Below, piece after piece: positions 1 to 9,141 of a DNA stretch of 64,000 bases. Position 1 is the stretch's first letter, and every line of letters starts with the position of its first letter. The position numbers and the translations under genes are program-made. The notes beneath the pieces are model-generated. The model had not been told where the DNA came from. It worked only from the letters and a program-made list of their open reading frames with translations, and did not search any database. Location of the stretch: the NCBI RefSeq assembly GCF_002088945.1, contig NZ_NCSU01000006.1, forward strand, positions 62,001-126,000, read 5' to 3'. The stretch is from Henriciella pelagia (GTDB lineage Bacteria > Pseudomonadota > Alphaproteobacteria > Caulobacterales > Hyphomonadaceae).

Positions 1-1
1 A

Positions 2-1114
2 AGCTCGACGCTCGACAGCCTGCATGAAGCTGTTGTGGTGTTTGGCAGCGACGGACGGCTGAAACTGTCCAACAAGGCTTTCACCACGCTCTGGGACCTT
101 GATGAGCAGACAGTGAAGGACACGCCAGACTATGACGTCATCATCGAGGCGTGCATTCCGCTGTTCCATGATCGCGAGACGTGGAGCCAGATCAAGGGAC
201 ACATCACCGACCCGTCAGCGACGGCACGCCAGATGACCACTGGTGAAATGAAGCGCTCGGATGGTTCAACGCTGACCTATGTCACCCAGCCGCTGCCGGA
301 CGGAAATACGCTGATCGCCTTTGCCGATGTGACCGCCCAGCGCGCCGTGGAAGGCGCGCTTCGTGGCCGCGCCGAAGCCTTTGAGGCGGCAGACAAGCTG
401 AAGACTGAATTCGTGCGCAATGTCAGCTACCAGCTGCGTTCGCCGCTGACGACGATCCTCGGCTATGCCGAATTCCTGCAGTCGCAGAAGTTTGGTGAGC
501 TCAATGAACGTCAGCTGGGCCAGATCAACGCAATCCTCTCTGCATCCGATCACCTTGGAAAACTGATCGATAACATACTTGATCTCGCCCTCATCGAGGC
601 GGGGCGGATGGACCTTGATCTTGAGGACTTCAAGCTTGGCGATGTCGTACAGGAGGGCATTGACCTGATGGTGGGCAAGGCTGCCGATACCGAAATCAGC
701 GTTCATGCCGACATCGACAAATCGGTCGGGACCATCAATGCAGACAAGCGCCGCATCCGTCAGGTGCTGTTCAACCTTCTCTCCAATTCGATGCGCTTTA
801 CCGAACCGGGCGGCGAAATCACGGTTTCTGCCAAGCAGATCGAGAATATGGCGATCCTCTCGGTCAAGGATAATGGCAAGGGGATCGAGGCAGACCGTCA
901 GGCTTCCAGCTTTGACAGCTTCACCTCGACCGACCAGCAGGGGGCCGGGCTCGGGCTCGCCCTTGTCAAGAATTTCGTGGATCTTCATGGCGGCAATGTC
1001 GGCATCAAGTCGGTTCCGGGGGGCGGCACTGAAGTTGTGTGCTGGCTGCCGGTGAAGGCCGTCACGACGAAGCGCACGCCGCTTGAAAACGCGCCGCTGG
1101 AGGCATCCGCCTGA
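2..1114 (+). CDS. divL: DivL-like cell-cycle histidine kinase homologue (3' part, 5' end outside window)
   Basis: The frame is already open at the left edge, so this is the C-terminal part of a longer protein; DivL of Caulobacter, as I recall it, is about 770 aa. Visible in order are a PAS-like domain (roughly the first 110 codons), the dimerisation helix, and an HATPase domain with N-box NLLSNSMRF, G1 DNGKGI and G2 GAGLGLAL. The box that should carry the phosphorylated His reads NVSYQLRSPLT, with Tyr (codon 428-430) where His is expected. Tyr in an otherwise intact box is the hallmark of DivL, which works with DivK to control CckA and hence CtrA. A terminator follows, so bioB is probably a separate unit. 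The name rests on the Tyr box and overall pattern, not on an alignment. Confidence 0.78.
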   Translation, partial: SSTLDSLHEAVVVFGSDGRLKLSNKAFTTLWDLDEQTVKDTPDYDVIIEACIPLFHDRETWSQIKGHITDPSATARQMTTGEMKRSDGSTLTYVTQPLPDGNTLIAFADVTAQRAVEGALRGRAEAFEAADKLKTEFVRNVSYQLRSPLTTILGYAEFLQSQKFGELNERQLGQINAILSASDHLGKLIDNILDLALIEAGRMDLDLEDFKLGDVVQEGIDLMVGKAADTEISVHADIDKSVGTINADKRRIRQVLFNLLSNSMRFTEPGGEITVSAKQIENMAILSVKDNGKGIEADRQASSFDSFTSTDQQGAGLGLALVKNFVDLHGGNVGIKSVPGGGTEVVCWLPVKAVTTKRTPLENAPLEASA

Positions 1115-1155
1115 ATCCGCCTGTGCTGTCGTGGTCACAACAGTAAAAACTGAGA

Positions 1156-1183
1156 GGCCGGGGCTTGAAAGCTCCGGCCTTTC
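1156..1183 (+). terminator. Rho-independent terminator after divL
   Basis: A 9-bp stem, GGCCGGGGC (1156-1164) with GCTCCGGCC (1171-1179), contains one G-T pair and closes a TTGAAA loop; a short T run (1180-1182) follows. It lies between the divL stop and the bioB start. Confidence 0.7.
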
Positions 1184-1230
1184 GCTTGAAGACAGCGCCT
1201 CGAGTGAATGAACAAGAGAGAGGCTGACCC

Positions 1231-2232
1231 ATGCCCGAGCTGTCCCCACGCCACGACTGGACCCGCGACGAGATCACTGCGCTCTATGAAGCGCCGCTGG
1301 ACGTGCTGATGAGCCAGTCGCTGGCCGTGAAGTCCGCGAACTGGGCGGATGGCAAGGTCCAGAAGAGCCAGCTCCTTTCGATCAAGACGGGCGGCTGCGC
1401 CGAGGATTGCGGTTATTGCAGCCAGTCGGCCCACTTTGACACGGGCCTGAAGGCCGAAAAGCTGATGGCGCTTGATGAGGTTGTTTCAGCCGCACGCCAG
1501 GCCAAGGAAAGCGGCGCGGACCGGTTCTGCATGGGCGCCGCCTGGCGTAACCTGAAGGATCGCGACCTGCCGAAGATCAAGGCCATGGTCGAAGCGGTGA
1601 AGGCCGAAGGCCTGGAGACATGTGTCACCGCAGGCATGCTCGAGCCGCATCAGGCGCATGCTCTGAAAGAGGCCGGTCTCGACTATTACAATCACAACCT
1701 CGACACCTCGCGAGAATACTACACGAGCGTCGTGTCCACGCGGACCTATGAAGACCGCCTCGAAACCATCGCGCATTGCCGGGAGGCTGGTATCAATCTG
1801 TGCGTGGGCGGCATTCTCGGCATGGGAGAGAGCCGGACCGACCGGATTGGCCTCATTCATGAACTGTCGAAACTAAATCCGCACCCGGAAAGCGTTCCGA
1901 TCAACATGCTGGTGCCGATTGAAGGCACGCCGCTTGGCAAGTCAGCCCCGATCAGCGTGGTCGAGATGGCGCGCGCCATTGCCGTCTGCCGGATCGTGTT
2001 TCCAAAAAGCTGGGTACGCCTGTCAGCGGGCCGCGAGGCGATGAGCGAGGAAGGCCAGGCGCTATGCATGCTGGCGGGGGCGAACTCCATCTTTGTGGGC
2101 GACCGTCTCCTGACCACCAACAATCCGGGCGAAACGCGCGATGAGGCCCTGCTGAAGGCGATGGGTTTCGAACATGCGAGCAGGGAAGAAACGGCGACGC
2201 CCGCAAAAAAATACGTCCTGCTCGAGCAGTGA
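1231..2232 (+). CDS. bioB: Biotin synthase BioB
   Basis: A radical SAM enzyme that inserts sulfur into dethiobiotin, the last step of biotin synthesis, in the cytoplasm. The 333-aa length is normal for BioB. The SAM cluster motif C-x3-C-x2-C is at Cys56, Cys60 and Cys63 ([12 protein letters not shown]), and the family stretches [15 protein letters not shown] and [10 protein letters not shown] are all present. A GAGAG ribosome site precedes the ATG. No other biotin genes lie next to it; the rest of the pathway must be elsewhere. It is preceded by a terminator and therefore probably has its own promoter in 1115-1230. Confidence 0.97.
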   Translation: MPELSPRHDWTRDEITALYEAPLDVLMSQSLAVKSANWADGKVQKSQLLSIKTGGCAEDCGYCSQSAHFDTGLKAEKLMALDEVVSAARQAKESGADRFCMGAAWRNLKDRDLPKIKAMVEAVKAEGLETCVTAGMLEPHQAHALKEAGLDYYNHNLDTSREYYTSVVSTRTYEDRLETIAHCREAGINLCVGGILGMGESRTDRIGLIHELSKLNPHPESVPINMLVPIEGTPLGKSAPISVVEMARAIAVCRIVFPKSWVRLSAGREAMSEEGQALCMLAGANSIFVGDRLLTTNNPGETRDEALLKAMGFEHASREETATPAKKYVLLEQ

Positions 2233-2278
2233 GTAACGAATTCACGTAGGTCGCAACAAAAGACTGACGGAGCAGAAT

Positions 2279-3025
2279 TTGGCAATAGTCGAGGATATTG
2301 CGACACTGATCTTCGGTCAGCTTGTGGATGGCTTAACGGGCGGGCGGTCCAGTCAGCTGCCCTTCGTGCTTTTTGGACTCACTTGCACATTTCTAATCAT
2401 CCGGAGAGCTGGCGGAGGCGTCGTAGCTCTAATTTACTTCGCGTGCATACCGTTTCTGAACTGGTCGTTCGGCGTAATAGAGTCGCTTTGTCTCGTCACG
2501 CCTTCAAGCGGAGATCCCGGTCGGGTAATGTTTGATGCCTGTTTGTACTCGTCATCGAACTATTTCCCACGCGGCCTTACAATTCATCCCTTGGTTCTGG
2601 TCACGGGACTTGTATTTGTTCTTCGTGACTTTGTTCAACGACGCATCGGTCAGAAAGTATTGATCGTCATGGCGTTGGGCATTGCGTGGGCATTTTACTA
2701 TGCTTGGCCTGTGATAGCGTTAGCCTCAGGACTCGCTTTTGCTATTTCTGAGCTAGCCGACTGGGCGCTTTACACTTTTTCTCGCTATCGACTGTCGACT
2801 CGCATTCTACTTTCTTCCGCCGTTGCAGCGCCGATTGATACGACAATCTTTCTTTATGGCGCTGATCTAGCAGTACAGATGGAACTGGGCTCTCCCCCCG
2901 GAACACTATTTCACTGGGCGAACCTGGTTGTCTTTATCGCCGGTAAAATGGTTGGCGCATTGATTGTTTCCGATGCGGTCAGGCGGAGGGAGAAAATTGG
3001 GGTGATCGATCCGGCTGCGACCTGA
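2279..3025 (+). CDS. VUT family integral membrane transporter (YhhQ/queuosine-precursor-transporter-like)
   Basis: 248 aa with about six hydrophobic segments. The stretch SELADWALYTFSRYRLSTRILLSS, cut here as SELADWALYTFSR and RLSTRILLSS, followed by PIDTTIFL and GKMVGALIV, resembles the VUT family, whose YhhQ members import queuosine precursors. The substrate cannot be read from the sequence. The start is a TTG with GGAG seven bases upstream; the first in-frame ATG comes about 80 codons later and would remove several membrane segments. Third-codon positions are more A/T rich than in flanking genes, as they are in the convergent gene that begins on the very next base (3026), which suggests joint acquisition. 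Confidence 0.7.
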   Translation: MAIVEDIATLIFGQLVDGLTGGRSSQLPFVLFGLTCTFLIIRRAGGGVVALIYFACIPFLNWSFGVIESLCLVTPSSGDPGRVMFDACLYSSSNYFPRGLTIHPLVLVTGLVFVLRDFVQRRIGQKVLIVMALGIAWAFYYAWPVIALASGLAFAISELADWALYTFSRYRLSTRILLSSAVAAPIDTTIFLYGADLAVQMELGSPPGTLFHWANLVVFIAGKMVGALIVSDAVRRREKIGVIDPAAT

Positions 3026-3589
3026 TCACGAAAGCGGTTCCCAATTTGCGACTGTGACTTTCGTCGCGAGCACCTGATGTGATTTCTTTAAGTAGTTGGC
3101 CCGGACAAGAACTTCTTCCGCCGTCAGGCCATTTTGCGTTACGGCACCGAATACACCCCTCCCACCGGGCAGTGTGACGCCCTCAATACGACTAAGGTAG
3201 AAGTGATCGAATCGCGTTGGACCAGTTAGAAAGTGGTCGAATACTTGTTGCCCGCCAACAACAGCGAGTTTGCGTGCGTTAGTAGAGAAGCTCGACAACA
3301 CCGAGGTGAGCGGCGCTTCGTTCGGATTCCAGTAAACGACATTCCCATGGGTTTCAGGTGATCGGATTTTTGTCGTCAACACCAGGCGCCGTCTGTTTTT
3401 GTGATTGGGCACCGCGTCATGGCTTCTGCGTCCAATTATGGTAATTTCGGCTTCATCAAGCGCCGCTTGGAAGAACTCCCATTCTGCATCATTCTGCAGA
3501 CTATCGGGCATCATTCCAGATGCATCGGCAATTCGGTCGTCGTCTCCCACAACTGCGTACCCGGAAATTTCAAGACGTTTCGATTCCAT
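3026..3589 (-). CDS. Dihydrofolate reductase / RibD C-terminal-like reductase
   Basis: 187 aa. The pattern (ISGYAVVGDDDRIAD near the start, TIIGRRSH around residue 50, RRLVLTTK, VVGGQQVF around 112, DHFYLSRIEG) is that of the DHFR-like fold shared by DHFR and the RibD reductase domain, enzymes that use NADPH to reduce pterin or pyrimidine substrates. It is not a standard FolA, and the substrate is unknown. The ATG at 3589 has only a weak GAGA upstream. Its stop abuts the stop of the VUT transporter, and both genes share an AT-richer composition. A link to deazapurine or pterin metabolism is tempting but unproven. Confidence 0.7.
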   Translation of the reverse strand: MESKRLEISGYAVVGDDDRIADASGMMPDSLQNDAEWEFFQAALDEAEITIIGRRSHDAVPNHKNRRRLVLTTKIRSPETHGNVVYWNPNEAPLTSVLSSFSTNARKLAVVGGQQVFDHFLTGPTRFDHFYLSRIEGVTLPGGRGVFGAVTQNGLTAEEVLVRANYLKKSHQVLATKVTVANWEPLS

Positions 3590-3697
3590 GCGGGTGTCTC
3601 TATATCAAGTTTCAGCAGCTTGCGACGAGCAAGCTGTCATCGCTTGCGGGTGGTAATAGATGACGACACTGCACATGGGAGCCGCTAGAGAATATTG

Positions 3698-4360
3698 ATG
3701 AGTAATACCATTGATGCCGTAATCTGGGACTTTGGCGGGGTGATTACCTCGTCTCCCTTCGAAGCGTTCAACCGCTATGAGGCCGAAAATGGCCTGCCCA
3801 CAGACTTCATCCGCAGCGTGAATGCGCGCAATGGCGACACGAATGCCTGGGCGAAGCTCGAGCAGTCGCAGGTCAATGCCGAGGAGTTCGACACGCTCTT
3901 CCTGGAAGAAGCAAAGGCGCTCGGACACGCCGTACCTGGCAAGCACGTTCTCGGCCTGCTGTCGGGCAATGTCCGTCCGCGCGTGGTTGAGGCGCTGAGA
4001 CACTGCAAGTCGAAGGTGAAGGTTGGCTGCATCACCAATAATGCCCCCATCGGCAAGGGCGCTTCGATGACCGACAGCGATGAGCGCGCCGCCGAGATCG
4101 AGAAGATCTTTGACCTGTTCGACCATGTAATTGAAAGTTCCAAACTCGGAATTCGTAAACCTGACCCGCGTATCTATGCCCTCATGTGTGAAGCGCTTGA
4201 TGTCGATCCGAAGCATTGCGTCTATCTTGATGATCTCGGGATCAACCTCAAACCTGCGCGTGCCATGGGGATGACGACCATCAAGGTGCTGAATGAAGAC
4301 CAGCTCCTGGCCGACCTCACCAAGGCGACCGGCTGGCAGGTCGCCCAGGTCGCCCAGTGA
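3698..4360 (+). CDS. HAD-superfamily hydrolase (epoxide-hydrolase N-domain type)
   Basis: 220 aa from the ATG at 3698; a TTG sits one codon earlier. Motif I reads WDFGGV, with the nucleophile Asp near residue 10 but Gly where many phosphatases have a second Asp, as in the soluble epoxide hydrolase N-domain group. Motif II is ITNNAP, motif III is the Lys in GIRKPDPRIY, and motif IV is YLDDLGIN. All catalytic groups except the second Asp of motif I are present, so phosphatase or haloacid-type hydrolase activity is likely but the substrate is unknown. The stop overlaps the start of the next gene (GTGA), so the two are co-translated. Confidence 0.85.
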   Translation: MSNTIDAVIWDFGGVITSSPFEAFNRYEAENGLPTDFIRSVNARNGDTNAWAKLEQSQVNAEEFDTLFLEEAKALGHAVPGKHVLGLLSGNVRPRVVEALRHCKSKVKVGCITNNAPIGKGASMTDSDERAAEIEKIFDLFDHVIESSKLGIRKPDPRIYALMCEALDVDPKHCVYLDDLGINLKPARAMGMTTIKVLNEDQLLADLTKATGWQVAQVAQ

Positions 4361-4956
4361 AACAGGGGCTCGCCATTCTTCTGATGGCGTTGCCAGCCGG
4401 CCTCGCAGCCTGCGGCGGCGAAGACCGGTCCGAAACAGTTCGCCTGAAAGTCGAAGCGGCACCGGATTATATGCGCCCCGGCGACGGACCCGAGCAGGCG
4501 ACCCGTGAAATATCTGCAGAAGCGCAGGCCACAATCGACGAGCTTCAGCGGATCATTGAGACCAACTCGCTCTACCAGCTCGCAAGATTTGCCGAGGCCG
4601 AGCCCACCTTCCTGTCCAACTTTGCCGGGGCTTCGCATCGGGAACACTGGGACCTGCTGCGGCGGACAGGCTTTGACCCGATCCTGACGCTGGAAAAGCT
4701 TCTGGACGGACCGTATGGCGCAAAGATGGTGTCCGGCGAGACCTGGTATATCTGGCCTGAGCTCGCTGCTCTTGATCCGGCGGAGCTTCAGCCCCAGCGG
4801 CTGAACTTCAGCCAGCGGGCGCGCCTTGAGGAACTTGTGGGCGATACGGGAATTGCTCAGATACGGAACGGCGAGGGCTATCCTGGCGTTCGAACCGCCA
4901 TCGCCGAAGATGGCCGCTGGCTCTATTTCGTGCATGAAACAGAAGGCGAGGAATAG
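4357..4956 (+). CDS. Predicted lipoprotein of unknown function
   Basis: 199 aa starting at a GTG that overlaps the HAD stop. The N-terminus is a lipoprotein signal peptide with lipobox GLAAC (Cys19), so the product should be lipid-anchored at the cell envelope. The rest has no membrane segment and no motif I recognise; the middle (residues ~60-130) holds [14 protein letters not shown] and a [11 protein letters not shown] stretch. It sits in an apparent operon with the HAD hydrolase upstream and pterin dehydratase four bases downstream; nothing in the sequence explains that grouping. Confidence 0.8.
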   Translation: MKQGLAILLMALPAGLAACGGEDRSETVRLKVEAAPDYMRPGDGPEQATREISAEAQATIDELQRIIETNSLYQLARFAEAEPTFLSNFAGASHREHWDLLRRTGFDPILTLEKLLDGPYGAKMVSGETWYIWPELAALDPAELQPQRLNFSQRARLEELVGDTGIAQIRNGEGYPGVRTAIAEDGRWLYFVHETEGEE

Positions 4957-4960
4957 GCAT

Positions 4961-5254
4961 ATGACCACGAAGTTGGAACTCGACACCGCGCTTGGCCAGC
5001 TGTCCGGCTGGACCGCCGCCGAAGATGGCAAACATGCCATCTGCAAGACCTACAAGTTCGAAGATTTCGCCACCGCATTCGGTTTCATGAGCGCGATCGC
5101 GACGCAGGCCGAGAAGGCCGATCACCATCCCGAATGGTTCAATGTCTACAACAAGGTTGAGGTGACACTGACCACGCATGATGCGGGCGGTGTGACTGAA
5201 AAGGACATCAGTCTCGCGCAGAAGATGGATGCGCTGTCAGCCAAGCTCGGCTAG
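4961..5254 (+). CDS. phhB: 4a-hydroxytetrahydrobiopterin dehydratase (PCD/DCoH)
   Basis: 97 aa, the usual length. It recycles the pterin carbinolamine made by aromatic amino acid hydroxylases. The family signature is present as [22 protein letters not shown] with the paired His and the Trp, followed by the Asp of TEKDISLA. The ATG at 4961 has GAGG eight bases upstream. No phenylalanine hydroxylase gene is visible in the window. It is the third gene of the HAD - lipoprotein - PCD run and converges on the histidine kinase gene nine bases further on. Confidence 0.93.
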   Translation: MTTKLELDTALGQLSGWTAAEDGKHAICKTYKFEDFATAFGFMSAIATQAEKADHHPEWFNVYNKVEVTLTTHDAGGVTEKDISLAQKMDALSAKLG

Positions 5255-5263
5255 CGAGCTGGT

Positions 5264-6961
5264 CTAGGCGCTCATCTTCTTGATGAGGGAGTCGATCTCC
5301 CTCATCATGTCGTCGTCTTCCCGGTTACGCCGCAGGGCCACTTCAGGAGCGACAGCCGACAGGCAGCGCGTCAGAACTGTCATCAGCTGGCGCTCATCGA
5401 TCGGCTTTGAAACATAGTCCGACATTCCCATCTGGATATAGCGTTCACGGTCGCCGGCCATGGCGTCGGCGGTGAGCGCTATTGTCGGAACATTTGCCCA
5501 GCTTTCTCCGCTCGCCCGGATGCGGGCCAGCGTTGCAGGTCCGTCCATTTCGGGCATGTGGATATCCAGAAGGACGATGTCGACGGCCATCTTGCCGAGA
5601 ACCTCCAGCGCCTCATGGCCACTTCCTGCCTCGACCACATTGAGGCCCATCGGTTCGACGAAGAGGCGCGCGACCCGCCGATTGATGCGATTGTCGTCAA
5701 CCACCAGCGCTGTCTTTCCGCGAAGGTCCACGACGTGCTCGTCCTTGGCTGGCACAACCAGATGCGGCGTAAACATGGTTGGTTTTGGCTCCTCCACCGG
5801 CAGTTCGGGTTGCGCAATCCTCCCCGCTTCCATGGTGAAGGTGAAGATGGAGCCCTTGTCCGGTTTCGACACCACGGTGATGTCGCCGCCCATGAGGCGG
5901 GCGAGCTTGCGGGCAATGGAGAGACCAAGGCCTGTGCCACCGAAGGTGCGCGTCGTCGAAGCATCGGCCTGCTGGAAATTCTGGAAAAGGTTGGCGATCT
6001 GCGCTTCCGTCATCCCGATTCCGGTGTCGGAGACGTGAATCTTGAGGCGCACCCGCTCGGGATCGCTGCAGTCTTCACAGGTTGCCGCAACGATCACACC
6101 GCCTGTCGCGGTGAATTTCAGTGCATTGGAGACGAGATTGTCGACGCACTGGCGAAAGCGGACCGGATCGAACTCCATGAGGGAAGGGATATTCTTGTCC
6201 ACAATGACGCGCAGGAAGAGGCCCTTCTCGTCTGCCCGCGGACGATAGAAGCGCTCGGTGCGCTTCATCTTGTGACGGAAGTCGTCGGTGATCGGCGCGA
6301 TTTCGAGCTTGCCTGCCTCGATCTTGGAAAGATCCAGAATGTCATTGAGAAGGGTCATAAGGGATTTGGAGCAGTCGAGGATGGCATCGACCATCTCGCG
6401 CTCTTCTGCCTGCAGAGGACGATGACCGAGCGCCTGTGCCATGCCGAGGATGCCATTGAGCGGCGTACGGATCTCATGGCTCATGGAGGCGAGGAATTCG
6501 GACTTCGCTTGGCTAGCGGCTTGAGCTTCGCGCTTGGCATGCCGCAGTTTACGCTCTTGCTTACGAACATCGCTGATGTCCGAGCTGATGCAGAGGACCG
6601 TACCGTCCGGCAATTGCGAGAATGTTGCCTTGATCGATTTTCCATCGATCGTGTCGACATCGACCGTGCTGAAACTGCGTACCTGGTCGACCAGGTTTTG
6701 CGAGTAAGCTCTGACATCAAACTTATCCGTGTCAAAACCAGGTGAATTTTCCAGAATTGACCGGGCGCTGTTACACATGGCGTCTTCAAGCGACTGACCG
6801 GCCTCCAGCAGGCGGTAGAACTCCGGAAAGTGCGTGCGCGCAGTGCTGTTGACATATAGAAGGCTGAAGTCGGAAGCGTGAAGCGCAAGGCCGTTATCGA
6901 CATGCGACAGGGCCTCCAGTAGCTGCTCAAGACTGAGGTTCAGCTTATTTTTTTGCGACAC
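5264..6961 (-). CDS. Hybrid sensor histidine kinase with receiver domain, soluble
   Basis: 565 aa with no membrane segment, so probably cytoplasmic. Order: a PAS-like N-terminal domain (~15-130), a short coiled coil (~130-155), HisKA with [12 protein letters not shown] (phospho-acceptor His162), an HATPase with N-box [10 protein letters not shown]1 DTGIGM, F-box and G2 GGTGLGLS, then a receiver domain (~415-535) with DD, the phospho-acceptor Asp in [11 protein letters not shown], and the Lys in YVSKPID. The last ~30 residues are charged. A phosphotransfer partner must exist elsewhere. All catalytic residues are intact, unlike the DivL homologue at the left edge. The signal and target are unknown. 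Confidence 0.93.
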   Translation of the reverse strand: MSQKNKLNLSLEQLLEALSHVDNGLALHASDFSLLYVNSTARTHFPEFYRLLEAGQSLEDAMCNSARSILENSPGFDTDKFDVRAYSQNLVDQVRSFSTVDVDTIDGKSIKATFSQLPDGTVLCISSDISDVRKQERKLRHAKREAQAASQAKSEFLASMSHEIRTPLNGILGMAQALGHRPLQAEEREMVDAILDCSKSLMTLLNDILDLSKIEAGKLEIAPITDDFRHKMKRTERFYRPRADEKGLFLRVIVDKNIPSLMEFDPVRFRQCVDNLVSNALKFTATGGVIVAATCEDCSDPERVRLKIHVSDTGIGMTEAQIANLFQNFQQADASTTRTFGGTGLGLSIARKLARLMGGDITVVSKPDKGSIFTFTMEAGRIAQPELPVEEPKPTMFTPHLVVPAKDEHVVDLRGKTALVVDDNRINRRVARLFVEPMGLNVVEAGSGHEALEVLGKMAVDIVLLDIHMPEMDGPATLARIRASGESWANVPTIALTADAMAGDRERYIQMGMSDYVSKPIDERQLMTVLTRCLSAVAPEVALRRNREDDDMMREIDSLIKKMSA

Positions 6962-7123
6962 GAGTTTTCCCCCAAATCTGTTTTTTCCTTCAACTAGACT
7001 GAAATCATTGAGGAATCCTTCACAACGTGAGGTCGCAAAGCCGTAATGGTTACGCTTGACGCAGGTACTTGAAGCTGGAACTCAAGCGAGCGAACAAGGA
7101 CACACATTCAAGGGAGTAGAGCG

Positions 7124-7897
7124 ATGGGACGGGTATCAGGAAAAATGGCGTTTGTGACCGGCGGGGCGCAGGGCCTTGGCGAAGCGACAGCCTGGATGCT
7201 TGCGCGCGAGGGCGCCAAGGTCACGGTGACGGACATCAACGGCGAAGGTGCAGAGAAGGTCGCTGGCGCTATCAATGCCGAGCTTGGCGCTGGTACTGCG
7301 TTTGCCTGGCAGCATGATGTGACCGATGCCGAACGGTGGCAGACCGTGCTGAAGGAGGCCCACGACGCGATGGGTGGGCTCAACATTCTGGTCAACAATG
7401 CCGGCATCGGCTCTCTCGGCTCCGTCGAGGACGAGACTTACGAGACGTTCCGCAAGGTGCAGGATGTTGATGTCGACTCGATCTTCCATGGCTGCAAATA
7501 CGCGATCCCTCTCATGCGGGACCATGGGCTTGGCTCGATCATCAACATTTCGTCGATTGCCGGCATTGTCGCGAGCGGAAATTACATCGCTTACAACACG
7601 GCGAAAGCGGCCGTGCGGCATATGTCAAAGTCGATTGCGCTGCATTGCGCAAAGACCGGCGGCAAGATCCGCTGCAATTCGGTGCACCCGGTCTTCATCA
7701 ACACACCGATCCTCGACCGCACCAAGGAGATGTTCGGCGAGGAAGAAGCGCTCGCAAAGCTCGGTCGCCAGATTCCGCTCGGCAAGGTCGGTGAGCCTGA
7801 TGATATCGCCTATGCCGTGCTCTATCTCGCCTCCGATGAGAGCAAGCTGGTCACCGGGATTGAGCTCAAGGTGGATGGCGGCATTTCGGCGATGTAG
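7124..7897 (+). CDS. Short-chain dehydrogenase/reductase (SDR)
   Basis: 257 aa classical SDR, NAD(P)(H)-dependent. The cofactor motif TGGAQGLG is at residues 12-19, NNAG at 91-94, and the catalytic Ser144, Tyr157 and Lys161 (YNTAK) are present. Asp37 at the end of the second strand (VTDIN) favours NAD over NADP. The C-terminal VTGIELKVDGG is typical. It resembles the cyclohexanol/hydroxysteroid dehydrogenase branch, but SDR substrates cannot be assigned from sequence alone. A GGGAG ribosome site precedes the ATG, and a lipoprotein gene follows 36 bases on. Confidence 0.93.
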   Translation: MGRVSGKMAFVTGGAQGLGEATAWMLAREGAKVTVTDINGEGAEKVAGAINAELGAGTAFAWQHDVTDAERWQTVLKEAHDAMGGLNILVNNAGIGSLGSVEDETYETFRKVQDVDVDSIFHGCKYAIPLMRDHGLGSIINISSIAGIVASGNYIAYNTAKAAVRHMSKSIALHCAKTGGKIRCNSVHPVFINTPILDRTKEMFGEEEALAKLGRQIPLGKVGEPDDIAYAVLYLASDESKLVTGIELKVDGGISAM

Positions 7898-7933
7898 CCT
7901 GCTGGCAGCAATCTGATTGAAGAGGGGGCCGGG

Positions 7934-8689
7934 ATGAAGATCCAAACCGCAATTGCTTCGCTATGTCTGGCGCTTGCCGGGTGCCAGAGCTCTGATAGCG
8001 AAACTGAACTGGCCGGGACAGGTTTAGATCCGCGCAAGGCGCCATTGTCCGGCGAAGCGTGCCCCGATGTCGGTGACAAGGCCTTCTTCTTCTGGATGGA
8101 GACGCGTTCGGCAGAGCCGGGCGAAAAGATCTCGCTCACCCCTTACTGGACGGACATGCCGGGCGGCTATAATCACTTGCCTCCCGCCTGTCTGGATGAC
8201 CTGGGCGTCACCCCTGAGGGCGCGGCAACCTTCGAACGCCTCGAAGACGGCCGCGCGGTCGCGACGATCAGTCCGGAAATTTCGCCGGGCACGATGGTAC
8301 TGCTCGAAGGGTCCTATCGCGAGCATCGTCTCATTGGCCGGGTCGACGTGTTCTCCGCGGACGCAAACCCGCTCGTTGGCACATGGCGCCAACGTGAGGA
8401 AGACTGCCCGAACGGCAGCCCCATCCGGGAGCTCGTTTTCGCCGGCGGCGGTGAATTTTCCGTAACCTGGACGCCGTTCGAGGTCTACAAGGACTATTGG
8501 GGCGTCTACGAATACGACGCTGCATCAAATGCGTTCCGATTTGCTGTCGAGGGCGGCAACCAGATCCCCGACGACATTCACGAACAGGGCTCGGTTGTCA
8601 TTGAGGATGGTGAACTCGATTTCGGTGGGGTCGTCTTCGGCACTCCGGAAGGCGCTGACGCGCCCTGCACGGCAAACTTCGTGAATTAG
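7934..8689 (+). CDS. Predicted lipoprotein of unknown function
   Basis: 251 aa with a lipoprotein signal peptide (lipobox LAGC, Cys17) and a strong GAGGGGG ribosome site. The mature part has no membrane segment. The half from residue ~145 (LVGTWRQREEDCPNGSPIRELVF) looks like a small beta-rich ligand-binding domain of the kind seen in lipocalin-like exported proteins, with Cys residues near 156 and at the C-terminus that could pair. The N-terminal half (~45-140) resembles no family I know. It may be co-transcribed with the upstream SDR. Confidence 0.78.
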   Translation: MKIQTAIASLCLALAGCQSSDSETELAGTGLDPRKAPLSGEACPDVGDKAFFFWMETRSAEPGEKISLTPYWTDMPGGYNHLPPACLDDLGVTPEGAATFERLEDGRAVATISPEISPGTMVLLEGSYREHRLIGRVDVFSADANPLVGTWRQREEDCPNGSPIRELVFAGGGEFSVTWTPFEVYKDYWGVYEYDAASNAFRFAVEGGNQIPDDIHEQGSVVIEDGELDFGGVVFGTPEGADAPCTANFVN

Positions 8690-8766
8690 CGGGCTGAGCT
8701 ATAATTCGTCTTGCCTGGCGCAGAATGTTCATGGTATGTTCTGGTTCTGCCAAAGGAGGGTGGGAC

Positions 8767-9141
8767 ATGATTGGATATGTGACGGTCGGCACAAATGATC
8801 TGCAGCGGGCTGCGAAGTTCTACGACGCGATAGCGTCGGAGATGGGCGTCAGCCGCATGATGGATTTTGAAACATTCATTGCTTGGGGCACGCCGGATGG
8901 TCCGGCTGGCATCGCCGCGACGAAGCCGTTTGATGGCAATACAGCGACGGTCGGCAATGGCACAATGGTGGCGCTGCAGGCCAGGGACCAGGATCAGGTG
9001 CACAAGCTTTACGAGATCGCGCTTGCCAATGGTGGGACTGATGAGGGCGCGCCTGGTCCGCGCGGCGAAGACGGCTTTTACGCGGCCTATTTCCGCGATC
9101 CGGACGGGAACAAGCTGAATGCCTTCGTGATGACTGGCTAG
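8767..9141 (+). CDS. VOC-superfamily (glyoxalase-like) protein
   Basis: 124 aa from the ATG at 8767, chosen because AGGAGG stands in correct spacing; upstream in-frame codons lack a ribosome site. The betaalphabeta pattern (VTVGTNDLQRAAKFYDAI at the start, FRDPDGNKLNAF at the end) is typical of single-domain VOC proteins, which bind metal and act as lyases, isomerases, dioxygenases or resistance proteins. The closing motif is intact. The exact reaction is unknown. Its stop overlaps the stop of the convergent MFS gene in a shared CTAG. Confidence 0.88.
   Translation: MIGYVTVGTNDLQRAAKFYDAIASEMGVSRMMDFETFIAWGTPDGPAGIAATKPFDGNTATVGNGTMVALQARDQDQVHKLYEIALANGGTDEGAPGPRGEDGFYAAYFRDPDGNKLNAFVMTG

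Noticed and set aside
5558-6745. A 395-codon plus-strand frame opposite the hybrid histidine kinase
   Set aside because: The kinase has all catalytic motifs; the antisense frame has none.
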